Source of the DNA: Erythrobacter crassostreae
GTDB lineage: Bacteria; Pseudomonadota; Alphaproteobacteria; Sphingomonadales; Sphingomonadaceae
NCBI RefSeq assembly: GCF_019204045.1
Contig: NZ_JAGSPC010000003.1
Span: 1 to 64,000 of the forward strand
Direction of reading: 5' to 3'
Length of the DNA: 64,000 nucleotides
Numbering within the stretch: position 1 is the stretch's first letter; each line of letters starts with the position of its first letter. Position numbers and translations under genes: made by a program. The notes under the pieces are model-generated. The model made no database searches. It had not been told where the DNA came from and worked only from the letters and a program-made list of their open reading frames with translations. Positions 17,422 to 25,515 of the stretch are shown here, one piece after another.

Positions 17422-18537
17422 TTAATGTTCTGCGCCGTGGCCGAGCGCCATGTATTCATCGCTTTGCATTTCATTGAGCCGGCTCGCCGTTCTTTCGAAC
17501 TCGAAACTACCGTCCCCTGCGGAATACAAAGCGTCGGGACGGGCAGCCGCCGTCGCGAATAGTTTCACCCGGTGTTCGTAAAGCGCATCGATCAAAGTCA
17601 CAAAGCGCGCTGCTTCGTTGCGCATCTCCGGTCCCATTTCCGGAATTCCAACAATTATAACCGTATGGAACCGCCGCGCTATTGCGAGGTAATCGGGCGC
17701 ACCGCGCGCTTCTTCGCAAAGCCGTTTAAAGCTGAATACGCCAACCCCTTTTAGCGATTTGGGCACATGCAGGGTGCGGTTTGCACCGACAGCCAATTCC
17801 TCTGTCGGAACATGTTCGGCATCCTCCGGCGCAAAGTCAGTTAGACGAAAAAACACCTCGCGCACTTTATCGGTCGAAGCATCGCCCAGCGGCGTATGCC
17901 ACGTGGCCAACCCGCCAATCCGATCGAGGCGATAATCCGTTGGTCCGTTGAGCCCGACAACATCCAGCTCGCCTTCGATCAGATCAATGAAGGGCAGGAA
18001 ATGTTCGCGGTTCAAACCGTCTTTATAGAGGTCGCCGGGAGGGCGGTTGGAAGTCGTAACAATCGTGACATTCTGCTCATGGATAAGCTGGGTGAAAAGC
18101 CGGCTCATAATCATTGCATCTGCGGAGTTGTTCACGACCATTTCGTCAAATGCGAGGCAGCGGATATTTTCGCCCAGGATCTCTGCAACCTTGGGGATCG
18201 GGTCGCCACTTACGCTCTTTCGGGCTTCCCGCATTTCAAGATGCACTTCCTGCATGAAAGCGTGAAAGTGGGCGCGGCGTTTTGCATCCAGACTTAGAGT
18301 TTCGTGAAACAAATCCATAAGCATGGACTTTCCGCGTCCAACACCGCCCCACATGTAAACGCCTTTGGATTGTGCCTGCTTTCGACCGAACAATTGCCCA
18401 AGCAAACCGCCGGGTCTTTGCGCCTCCATCTCTTTTTGAAGGGCATCGAGTCGCGCAGCGCAGCGCCGTTGATCGGGATCTGAACGCAACTCGCCCGAGG
18501 CGATCAGTTGCTCATAGCGCGCCAACAAACCGGCCAT
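17422..18537 (-). CDS. zapE: Cell division ATPase ZapE (AFG1-like)
   Basis: AFG1/ZapE-family AAA+ ATPase of 371 aa. Walker A is GGVGRGKSMLMD near residue 65, Walker B is LAFDEMVV near 127-134, and TTSNRPPGDLYKDGL marks the sensor region. In E. coli ZapE affects Z-ring stability; in mitochondria AFG1 homologues act in protein quality control. It is the last gene of a leftward unit after the thioesterase, whose stop codon abuts its start. It converges on the RpfF-like gene with 3 nt between the stops. Confidence 0.9.
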   Translation of the reverse strand: MAGLLARYEQLIASGELRSDPDQRRCAARLDALQKEMEAQRPGGLLGQLFGRKQAQSKGVYMWGGVGRGKSMLMDLFHETLSLDAKRRAHFHAFMQEVHLEMREARKSVSGDPIPKVAEILGENIRCLAFDEMVVNNSADAMIMSRLFTQLIHEQNVTIVTTSNRPPGDLYKDGLNREHFLPFIDLIEGELDVVGLNGPTDYRLDRIGGLATWHTPLGDASTDKVREVFFRLTDFAPEDAEHVPTEELAVGANRTLHVPKSLKGVGVFSFKRLCEEARGAPDYLAIARRFHTVIIVGIPEMGPEMRNEAARFVTLIDALYEHRVKLFATAAARPDALYSAGDGSFEFERTASRLNEMQSDEYMALGHGAEH

Positions 18538-19002
18538 CTATGCGCCCTTGCGCGGCACAAACTTGCGGATAATGCCGCTAAAAGCCGCGACGGTGTCGTC
18601 ATCCTGAAGAACCTCACCGCGAACAAAAACGAGCTTGCCCGTTTCGCGGATGATCTGCGTCACAGCATCGAGTGGCCGCGACGGATCTCCACCGCCGATG
18701 AATTGGGTTGACAGTTCCAGCGTCACAGACGGTCCGGCATTCCCCGAGCCGACAACGTGCATGGTCGTGAACATCGAGATGTCGATCAGACCCAGCGAAA
18801 CTGCACCGTGGATGATGCCCTGCAAATTCTCATGGCGTCGCTCTGGAAACATGCGCAACCGGCACTTGTCGCCTTCACGGCGCGTGATGAGCTTGCCCAT
18901 CACAGCGCCATTGAACAGCGTTTCGTCTTTGAGATTCCAGCGATGCCATCCCGGATTATCCGGATCAGGCAGATGATCGAAAACGTCGTCTTTAAGCGCC
19001 AC
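18538..19002 (-). CDS. PaaI-type hotdog thioesterase
   Basis: Single hotdog-domain protein of 154 aa that should hydrolyse acyl- or aryl-CoA thioesters. The core motif is NLQGIIHGAVSLGLIDISM, equivalent to the HGG(A/T)... active-site helix of PaaI enzymes. The last strands carry GEVLQDDDTVAAFSGIIRKF. It sits between sdhB and zapE in one leftward unit, with 2 nt from sdhB and none to zapE. The substrate is unknown. Confidence 0.8.
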   Translation of the reverse strand: MALKDDVFDHLPDPDNPGWHRWNLKDETLFNGAVMGKLITRREGDKCRLRMFPERRHENLQGIIHGAVSLGLIDISMFTTMHVVGSGNAGPSVTLELSTQFIGGGDPSRPLDAVTQIIRETGKLVFVRGEVLQDDDTVAAFSGIIRKFVPRKGA

Positions 19003-19004
19003 GA

Positions 19005-19787
19005 TTAGATCGCGCGTTCGGCCATCATCTTCTTGGTCTCTGCGATTGCCTTGGCCGGGCTAAGGCCTTTGGGGCAAACATTCGCACAGTTCATGATCGT
19101 GTGGCAGCGATAAAGACGGAACGGGTCTTCGAGCTGGTCGAGGCGCTCACCCGTCATTTCATCGCGGCTATCGGCCAGCCAGCGGTAAGCCTGAAGCAGG
19201 ATTGCCGGGCCAAGAAATTTGTCGGAATTCCACCAATATGACGGGCACGAAGTCGAACAACACGCGCAAAGGATACACTCGTAAAGCCCATCAAGCTGCT
19301 CGCGCTGCTCTGGGGACTGAAGGCGTTCCTTACCCGACGGTGTCGGGCTGACCGTTTGCAGCCATGGGCGGATAGACTCGTATTGCGCATAGAAATGCGT
19401 GAAGTCAGGCACGAGGTCTTTGATCACGTCCATGTGCGGCAGCGGCGTGATTTGAACGTTTCCCTTCAGATCTTCGATTGCGGTTGTGCACGCAAGTCCG
19501 TTTTTGCCGTTCATATTCATCGCGCATGATCCACAAATCCCTTCGCGGCATGACCGGCGGAAAGTCAGCGTTGGATCAATCTCGTTCTTGATCTTGAACA
19601 AAGCGTCCAGAACCATGGGGCCGCATTCATCAAGATCGATTTCAAACTTGTCGTAACGCGGGTTTTTGCCGGTATCGGGATCGTAACGATACACTTTGAA
19701 ACCCTTGACCCGCTTGGCGTCATCGGCCTTGTGGACTTTGCCGTCCTTCTTGATCTTGGAGTTCTTCGGAAGCGTAAAAGTCGCCAT
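19005..19787 (-). CDS. sdhB: Succinate dehydrogenase iron-sulfur subunit
   Basis: Complex II iron-sulfur subunit of 260 aa that carries electrons from SdhA FAD to ubiquinone. The [2Fe-2S] site is in [17 protein letters not shown]. The [4Fe-4S] and [3Fe-4S] ligands are in [16 protein letters not shown] and [17 protein letters not shown]. It is full length. It heads a leftward unit with a thioesterase and zapE; no sdhC, sdhD or sdhA lies upstream in the window, so it is separated from the remaining subunits here. Confidence 0.95.
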   Translation of the reverse strand: MATFTLPKNSKIKKDGKVHKADDAKRVKGFKVYRYDPDTGKNPRYDKFEIDLDECGPMVLDALFKIKNEIDPTLTFRRSCREGICGSCAMNMNGKNGLACTTAIEDLKGNVQITPLPHMDVIKDLVPDFTHFYAQYESIRPWLQTVSPTPSGKERLQSPEQREQLDGLYECILCACCSTSCPSYWWNSDKFLGPAILLQAYRWLADSRDEMTGERLDQLEDPFRLYRCHTIMNCANVCPKGLSPAKAIAETKKMMAERAI

Positions 19788-19948
19788 GGTATTCTGATCC
19801 CGTTGTCTGTTGCCACCTATCTAACGGCTTGGCGTGTTGAGGCAAGATGCAGAATGTTGCGACATTTGAGATACCCGTTGAAGAACATTCAGCACACACT
19901 GTTTTGATTGCTTGGGAACTGGGCGTGTGCTGCCTTTGTTTAGCCAAT

Positions 19949-20683
19949 ATGATCAAGACACCTGAATGGCCTCGAACTGCAGCAATCTTTGGCAGCACTG
20001 GCGGAATTGGCCACGCGCTGAGCCACGCGCTTGCGGCAAAGGGATGCGAAACGATCTATTGTGGGTCTCGCCAAGGCATTGAGCCCTCCGGCCCGCGCCT
20101 TGTGCCATTCGATTTTGATCTGACCGATGAGGCCTCAATCAAAGCTGCGGCTGAGCATATGAAGGAGCGGCCACCGGAATGGGTGATCATCGCGACGGGA
20201 ATACTGACGTTGCCGGACGGAAGAGGGCCTGAGCGGACGTATAAACGGATTGACGGTGATGCCATGGGCCAGGTGCTGGCACTGAACACAATTGGCCCGG
20301 CGATGATCGCAAAATACATTCTACCCTTGATGCCGCGCGCTGATCGATTTGTGTTTTCGGCAATCAGTGCGCGCGTCGGATCAATCAGCGACAATGGATT
20401 AGGCGGATGGCATTCTTATCGCGCATCAAAAGCGGCGCTGAATATGTTGCTCAAGAATTTCGCGTTGGAAATCGGACGTACCCATAAGCAAGGCGTAATT
20501 GTCGGGCTGCATCCCGGCACGGTGAACAGCGATCTATCGGAGCCATTCCAGACGAATTTACCCGATGGCCAACTCACAAAGCCGTCCGATGCGGCGAACA
20601 ATCTGCTGGATGTCTTGGCAGGCTTGAGGGCCGAGGACAGCGGGATGGTGTTCGATTTCAAAGGCGAGGCAGTTCCCGCTTGA
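19949..20683 (+). CDS. Short-chain dehydrogenase/reductase (SDR)
   Basis: Classical-type SDR of 244 aa. The nucleotide-binding motif is IFGSTGGIGHAL near residues 12-23, and the catalytic YxxxK is YRASKAALN after the Ser of the SAISARVG strand. It resembles C-factor-like SDRs of unknown substrate. I chose the ATG at 19949, which puts the Rossmann motif at the N terminus; an in-frame ATG at 19847 with a weak GAGG would add 34 residues with no recognisable domain. It is divergent from sdhB. Confidence 0.75.
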   Translation: MIKTPEWPRTAAIFGSTGGIGHALSHALAAKGCETIYCGSRQGIEPSGPRLVPFDFDLTDEASIKAAAEHMKERPPEWVIIATGILTLPDGRGPERTYKRIDGDAMGQVLALNTIGPAMIAKYILPLMPRADRFVFSAISARVGSISDNGLGGWHSYRASKAALNMLLKNFALEIGRTHKQGVIVGLHPGTVNSDLSEPFQTNLPDGQLTKPSDAANNLLDVLAGLRAEDSGMVFDFKGEAVPA

Positions 20684-20779
20684 TCTCTGATGCGGTTTTG
20701 ACCATCGGTCAGGAAAACTGTTTCCCTTCTCGATATCTGCGTTACACTCCGCAAGATTGCTTCGCGAAAAGGAGGGCGC

Positions 20780-21415
20780 GTGGGACTAAGCCAATGGTAT
20801 GATGCGCATATAATGCCGCGACTTGTTACCTGCGCTTGCAGCCAGGGACAGGTGATGAAGCGCCGAGCTGAATTGGTGCCGCTCGCAAAAGGCGATGTGT
20901 TTGAGTTGGGCTGCGGCGGGGGTATCAACCAACAATTCTACAACGCCCCGGCAATCAGCAGCTATTCCGGTATCGATCCACATGACGGCTTGCTGGAAGA
21001 GGCCAGGGCCGCTGCCCAGGAAAAGGGCTGGCCCGCAGATATTCGTCAGGGAATTGGCGAATCGATTCCGTTTCCTGACCGCTTTTTTGACAGCGTGGTT
21101 TGTACCTTCACATTATGCTCGGTGCAGGATCCGGCGAAAGTCCTTAGCGAACTCCGACGTATCTTGCGCCCGGGTGGTCAAGCACTGTTTCTGGAGCATG
21201 GCCGGGCGCCCGATGCAAAAGTCGCTGGCTGGCAGGATCGGATCGAACCTGTTTGGAAACGGATGGCGGGCGGATGCCACCTGACTCGGCCGATCGGTTC
21301 AGCATTCCGCAGTGCTGGCTTTGAAGTGGAGCCAATGGGGCAGGGCTATTTGCCCAAAGCACCCAAATTTGCAGGTTGGAATGAGTGGGGAATAGCGCGC
21401 AAGCCGGGGGTCTGA
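20780..21415 (+). CDS. Class I SAM-dependent methyltransferase (UbiE-like)
   Basis: Methyltransferase of 211 aa. The SAM-binding motif I is FELGCGGGINQQFY near residue 39, with the second acidic motif around YSGIDPHDG and FDSVVCTFTLCSV as motif III. The start is a GTG preceded by a strong AAGGAGG. The stop codon lies inside the hairpin that separates it from rne. The substrate (lipid or small molecule) is not evident. Confidence 0.8.
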   Translation: MGLSQWYDAHIMPRLVTCACSQGQVMKRRAELVPLAKGDVFELGCGGGINQQFYNAPAISSYSGIDPHDGLLEEARAAAQEKGWPADIRQGIGESIPFPDRFFDSVVCTFTLCSVQDPAKVLSELRRILRPGGQALFLEHGRAPDAKVAGWQDRIEPVWKRMAGGCHLTRPIGSAFRSAGFEVEPMGQGYLPKAPKFAGWNEWGIARKPGV

Positions 21416-21432
21416 TCGACCGCCCGGCTTGC
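21399..21432. terminator. Strong hairpin between convergent genes, probable bidirectional terminator
   Basis: GCAAGCCGGG (21399-21408) pairs with CCCGGCTTGC (21423-21432), and inside it GGTC (21409-21412) pairs with GACC (21418-21421), leaving a TGATC loop and one bulged G. That gives a 14-bp stem. It contains the stop codon of the methyltransferase gene and ends 14 nt before the rne stop. A T-containing stretch follows on the plus strand. Confidence 0.7.
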
Positions 21433-21445
21433 TAGTACGCTTACT

Positions 21446-24100
21446 TTATTCCCCGAAAGTCCGCTGCCACCAACCGCGCTTTTTACCGCCGGTAGCTTCT
21501 TCAGTTTCAGCCGGAGCCTCCGCCGCTTTTTTGGCTGCAGGCTTACGCTTGGTCGCCGGTTTCTTCGCCGGTTTTTCTTCTACTGGTGCTTCTTCGCTCG
21601 CCGCGTCGGTAGCAGGCTCTTCTACCTTTTTCTTGCGCGGCGCACGCTTACGCTTTGGCTTTTCGGCAGGTGCTTCCTCGGCGGGAGCCTCTTCCTTGGT
21701 TTCAGCCTCAGCAGCGGCGTCAGCTGATTCCTCTGCCTTTTTCTTGCGCGGGGCGCGTTTACGCTTTGGCTTTTCAGCAGGTGCACTTTCTTCCGCCATA
21801 GCCGCAGCGGTTTCAGGGGCATCATCCGGTCCAGCGACCACAGTCATGTCTTCTTTGATTTGCTCTGAAACCTCTTCGAGGTTCTTTGCGTCAATTTCGG
21901 TCACGCCTTCATCGGTTTTCTTGCGGCGACCACGGCCACCGCGGCGGCGGCGACGTTTCGGCTTATCTTCGCCATTATCGTCTTCACCCGCTGCAGGGGC
22001 GTTTTCATCGGAGTTGTCGTTCGACTGTTCTTCCGAGTCTTCGCTATCGTTGTCATGACGTTTCTTGCCACGCCCACGGCCACCACGGCGGCGGCGGCGC
22101 TTTTTCTTGTGGCCGTCATCGTCCTCATCAGTTTCGATGTCTTCCGGAATATCGTCATCATCATCGTCTTCGTCGATGATCGGTTCGAATTTGGGTGCTT
22201 CAGTAGGGCGCGGACCAGCGCTAGTCACGGTCATTTTCGCACCCTCGTCTTCTCCTTCAGGAGAAACCTCTACGGTGACGCCGTAACGCTGCTCAATCTC
22301 GACCAGCTCGCTGCGCTTTTCGTTGAGCATGTAGACCGCCGCTTCGGTGCTGGCGCCCAGTTTGATGACGGTGCCTTTGCCCTTGGCCGCTTCGTCTTCG
22401 ATCAGGCGCAGTGCCGAAAGACCTGCAGACGAAGCTGTACGAACAAGACCGGTGCCATCGCAATGCGGGCATTCGCGCGTTGTCGCTTCGAGTACGCCCG
22501 TGCGAAGGCGCTGACGGCTCATTTCCATCAAGCCAAACCCTGAAATCCGGCCAACTTGAATGCGGGCACGGTCGGTCTTCAAGGCGTCTTTCATAGCCTT
22601 TTCGACTTTGCGGACGTTGGAATTGTATTCCATGTCGATGAAGTCGATCACAACAAGACCAGCCATATCGCGCAAGCGAAGCTGACGAGCAATTTCGCGT
22701 GCTGCTTCGAGGTTGGTATGAAGCGCTGTCTGCTCGATACCGTGTTCCTTGGTGGAGCGGCCCGAGTTAATATCGATCGAGACGAGAGCTTCGGTTGGGT
22801 TGATGATCAGATAGCCGCCCGACTTAAGCTGAACCATCGGGTCATACATCGCCCTAAGTTGATCTTCTGCGCCGTAGCGCTGGAACATCGGCACAGGGTC
22901 AGAATAGGCTTTTACCCGCCTCGCATGGCTTGGCATGAGCATTTTCATAAAGCCTTTGGCGAGCTTGTATCCGTCTTCACCCTCGACGATCACTTCTTCA
23001 ATCTCGCGATTGTATATGTCGCGGATCGCGCGTTTGATTAGGTCGCTGTCTGAATGAACCAGGCTAGGCGCGGTGGAGCCCAGTGTTGTCTGACGAATAT
23101 CGTCCCACAAACGTGCGAGGTAGTCGAAGTCACGCTTGATCTCTGTTTTTGTCCGGCTGAGACCGGCAGTACGGACGATCAGACCCATGCTTTTCGGCAG
23201 GGTAAGGTCGCTTACAACTTGCTTCAAGCGCTTGCGATCGCTGGATGAACTGATCTTGCGGCTAATTCCGCCGCCATGCGAACTGTTCGGCATAAGGACC
23301 GTATAACGGCCAGCAAGACTGAGATAGCTGGTAAGAGCAGCGCCTTTGTTGCCGCGCTCTTCTTTAACGACTTGAACCAGAACAACCTGGCGGCGCTGGA
23401 TTACGTCCTGGATTTTATAACGGCGGCGCAGCGCCATCCGCTTTGCGCGAACCTCGTCAACCTGCTTGGCACGGCTGCGGCCTTTGTTGTTACCTTTGCC
23501 GCCTTTACCCTGACGGCGGCGCCCGCGGCCTCGTCCGCGTCCGCGGCGAGGTTTCTTCTCATCAGAGGAATCGTCTTCAGCTTCTTCCTCGTCGCTGTCT
23601 TCATCATCTTCGTCGTCCGAATCGTCTTCATCCGAGGCGCCGTCTTCGATTGTCGCGACTTTATCTTTTTCCGACGTATCGATTTCCTCAAGGCCATCTT
23701 CGGCAAGGTCTTCGGCCAGCGCTTCTGCGCTTTCATCCTCGGCGTCATACTCGTCGCCCGGAGTGTTTCCATCTTCCTCGTCTTCGTCGCGAAGGCGCGC
23801 TTCCTCTTCGGCGGCTTCAGCCTCTTCATCAAGCAATGCCTGACGGTCCTCGGACGGGATCTGATAATAATCAGGGTGGATTTCGTTGAACGCGAGGAAG
23901 CCGTGGCGGTTACCGCCAAAGTCGACAAATGCCGCCTGCAGAGACGGTTCGACCCGGGTCACCTTCGCTAGATAAATATTGCCTTTGATCTGCTTGTGTT
24001 CAGCAGATTCGAAATCGAATTCCTCAATTCGGTTTCCTTTGAGCACCGCCACCCGGGTTTCTTCCGAGTGGCGCGCATCGATTAGCATGCGCGTTGCCAT
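21446..24100 (-). CDS. rne: Ribonuclease E
   Basis: Rne/Rng-family endoribonuclease of 884 aa that starts mRNA decay and rRNA/tRNA processing. The N terminus is MATRMLIDARHSEETRVAV. The S1 domain is split by about 150 residues: an acidic block (EDEEDG..., DDEDSDEEEAEDD) followed by an Arg/Gly/Lys block, before RRYKIQDVI. The catalytic region has INPTEALVSIDINSG, and the zinc link is CPHCDGTG. The C-terminal tail is low-complexity, acidic/basic, with repeated RRRRGGRGR and PKRKRAPRKKK units, suited to RNA binding and degradosome assembly. I chose the ATG at 24100; one at 24127 would add nine residues. Confidence 0.95.
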   Translation of the reverse strand: MATRMLIDARHSEETRVAVLKGNRIEEFDFESAEHKQIKGNIYLAKVTRVEPSLQAAFVDFGGNRHGFLAFNEIHPDYYQIPSEDRQALLDEEAEAAEEEARLRDEDEEDGNTPGDEYDAEDESAEALAEDLAEDGLEEIDTSEKDKVATIEDGASDEDDSDDEDDEDSDEEEAEDDSSDEKKPRRGRGRGRGRRRQGKGGKGNNKGRSRAKQVDEVRAKRMALRRRYKIQDVIQRRQVVLVQVVKEERGNKGAALTSYLSLAGRYTVLMPNSSHGGGISRKISSSSDRKRLKQVVSDLTLPKSMGLIVRTAGLSRTKTEIKRDFDYLARLWDDIRQTTLGSTAPSLVHSDSDLIKRAIRDIYNREIEEVIVEGEDGYKLAKGFMKMLMPSHARRVKAYSDPVPMFQRYGAEDQLRAMYDPMVQLKSGGYLIINPTEALVSIDINSGRSTKEHGIEQTALHTNLEAAREIARQLRLRDMAGLVVIDFIDMEYNSNVRKVEKAMKDALKTDRARIQVGRISGFGLMEMSRQRLRTGVLEATTRECPHCDGTGLVRTASSAGLSALRLIEDEAAKGKGTVIKLGASTEAAVYMLNEKRSELVEIEQRYGVTVEVSPEGEDEGAKMTVTSAGPRPTEAPKFEPIIDEDDDDDDIPEDIETDEDDDGHKKKRRRRRGGRGRGKKRHDNDSEDSEEQSNDNSDENAPAAGEDDNGEDKPKRRRRRGGRGRRKKTDEGVTEIDAKNLEEVSEQIKEDMTVVAGPDDAPETAAAMAEESAPAEKPKRKRAPRKKKAEESADAAAEAETKEEAPAEEAPAEKPKRKRAPRKKKVEEPATDAASEEAPVEEKPAKKPATKRKPAAKKAAEAPAETEEATGGKKRGWWQRTFGE
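21625..21784. repeat. Imperfect tandem repeat in the RNase E tail
   Basis: A 49-bp segment at 21625-21673 recurs with few changes at 21736-21784, a shift of 111 bp or 37 codons. It encodes the repeated EKPKRKRAPRKKK module in the C-terminal tail. This is a likely site of copy-number change. Confidence 0.7.
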
Positions 24101-24544
24101 TAAATTGTCTCCAAACGCCGCGGCCACGCGCAGCCAAAGGCTCGCGCAGGGGGCGTATAATATGTGGTGAAATTAAGCGCGGGTGTGCCGCGCAGTTTGG
24201 TTTCTTCGCATCTCGCCGTGTTACCGAGGAGCCTGCGATATTCGTGTCTGCCGTGATCGAGTTGCGGGAAAATACCGCGCTCAGGCTCGCATCTTCGCCA
24301 GCACCAAATGGGCGCTGCGAATCTATCTGCGAGGAGAGGCGTCTCGTCACTACATCAACCTGTTGTGCGGGCTCCCGGAGCGTTTGACGCCGGTAAAGAG
24401 CCCAATCGGGAGAAACTTTAGGCGGCGAATGCTTAATAAACACCCGTAGAACCGTCGTTTCAGTGTTTTGGGTGGTAGCATCGTGGGTTACGTCCCGCAA
24501 CTCTATTGCGCTTACATTGCGCAACATCCTAAGCACGTTACGCA
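24101..24544. promoter_or_regulatory. 444-bp divergent region between rne and the amidase
   Basis: No gene is seen on either strand. It should hold the rne promoter and a long rne leader, consistent with the leader-based autoregulation known for rne in enterobacteria. On the amidase side a direct repeat, ATTGCGC at 24505-24511 and again at 24516-24522, is spaced one helical turn apart about 25 bp before the amidase ATG. I cannot place promoters with confidence. Confidence 0.4.
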
Positions 24545-25414
24545 ATGAGCATACGGACGCTCCTTATCCTCGTGATCGCCATTCCCGCCCTTTTGCTTGG
24601 TGGTGCGATTGCGTTCGGCTTCAAAATACCCATTCCGGAATGGGGCCGCGATTATGTTTTGAGCTTTCTGATCGATTCCGAATCCCAGCAAATAGAGTTG
24701 CCTGCGATTGCCGGCCCAGAGGAAGAAGACCGACCACTAGTCGTCATTGACGCTGGGCACGGCGGGCGGGATCCCGGTTCTGTTAGCGGTGGGGTCAATG
24801 AGAAAGATGTGGTTCTGGCGGTTAGCCTCGCGCTTCGCGAAGCTTTGCTTGAAAGCGGCGGCGTACGGGTTGCGATGACGCGGGAAGATGATCGTATCGT
24901 TGCGCTGGGCGATCGTCCTGAAATTGCCCGCCAATTAGGCGCGGACTTGTTTATCTCGATCCATGCCGATTCAGCCGGTGAAGCGAGCGAAGTCGCAGGC
25001 GCTAGCATTTATACATTGTCCAACGAGGCCTCTAGCGAAGCAGCAGCCCGTTTCGCAGCTCGCGAGAACAATGCTGACCGTGTGAACGGAATCGAAATTG
25101 AAGGCCAAAGCGAGGAAGTAAGCGCGATTTTGGTCGAACTTTCGCAAGCGAGAACTCAGGATGACGCCGCTGAATTCGCTTCGCTGATTGCTCGCGAAGG
25201 CGAGGGCAAGCTTCGGTTCCATCCCTCAGCGCGCCGATCTGCTGCATTGGCGGTGTTGCGGGCGCCTGACGTGCCAGCAGTTTTGTTCGAAAGCGGCTTT
25301 GTAACCAACGAGGCTGACCGTGCGCGGCTGACCACCGAAGCGGGACGCGCGCAATACGCAGAAGTCTTGTCCCAAGCTATTCGCGTCTATTTTGCGCGCC
25401 GCAGCGAAACCTGA
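24545..25414 (+). CDS. N-acetylmuramoyl-L-alanine amidase
   Basis: Zinc-dependent peptidoglycan amidase (Amidase_3, AmiC-like) of 289 aa that cleaves between MurNAc and L-Ala during cell separation. An N-terminal hydrophobic segment (residues 4-28) is a signal anchor. The zinc/catalytic residues are visible: His in VVIDAGHGGRDPG, Glu in NEKDV, His in LFISIHADS and Glu in VLFESGFVTN. It has no AMIN domain. It is followed about 100 bp later by PBP1A, making a cell-wall pair. Confidence 0.9.
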   Translation: MSIRTLLILVIAIPALLLGGAIAFGFKIPIPEWGRDYVLSFLIDSESQQIELPAIAGPEEEDRPLVVIDAGHGGRDPGSVSGGVNEKDVVLAVSLALREALLESGGVRVAMTREDDRIVALGDRPEIARQLGADLFISIHADSAGEASEVAGASIYTLSNEASSEAAARFAARENNADRVNGIEIEGQSEEVSAILVELSQARTQDDAAEFASLIAREGEGKLRFHPSARRSAALAVLRAPDVPAVLFESGFVTNEADRARLTTEAGRAQYAEVLSQAIRVYFARRSET

Positions 25415-25515
25415 GGATATTTCGGCACAATTGCCACGTTCTTCTGCTCCCCGTGTAAATCCGTTGCAAAGGTGCTGGAAAGTCCGATTGAAGTCGTGCT
25501 AACCGCATTGAAACG

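Noticed and set aside
19847..19948. Longer N terminus for the SDR from an upstream ATG with a GAGG
   Set aside because: The extra 34 residues show no domain and the Rossmann motif would be unusually far from the N terminus; noted as an alternative in the gene entry.
21429..24170. Long plus-strand open frames opposite rne (up to 231 codons)
   Set aside because: They mirror the low-complexity charged regions of RNase E on the other strand and show no independent domain or start signal.
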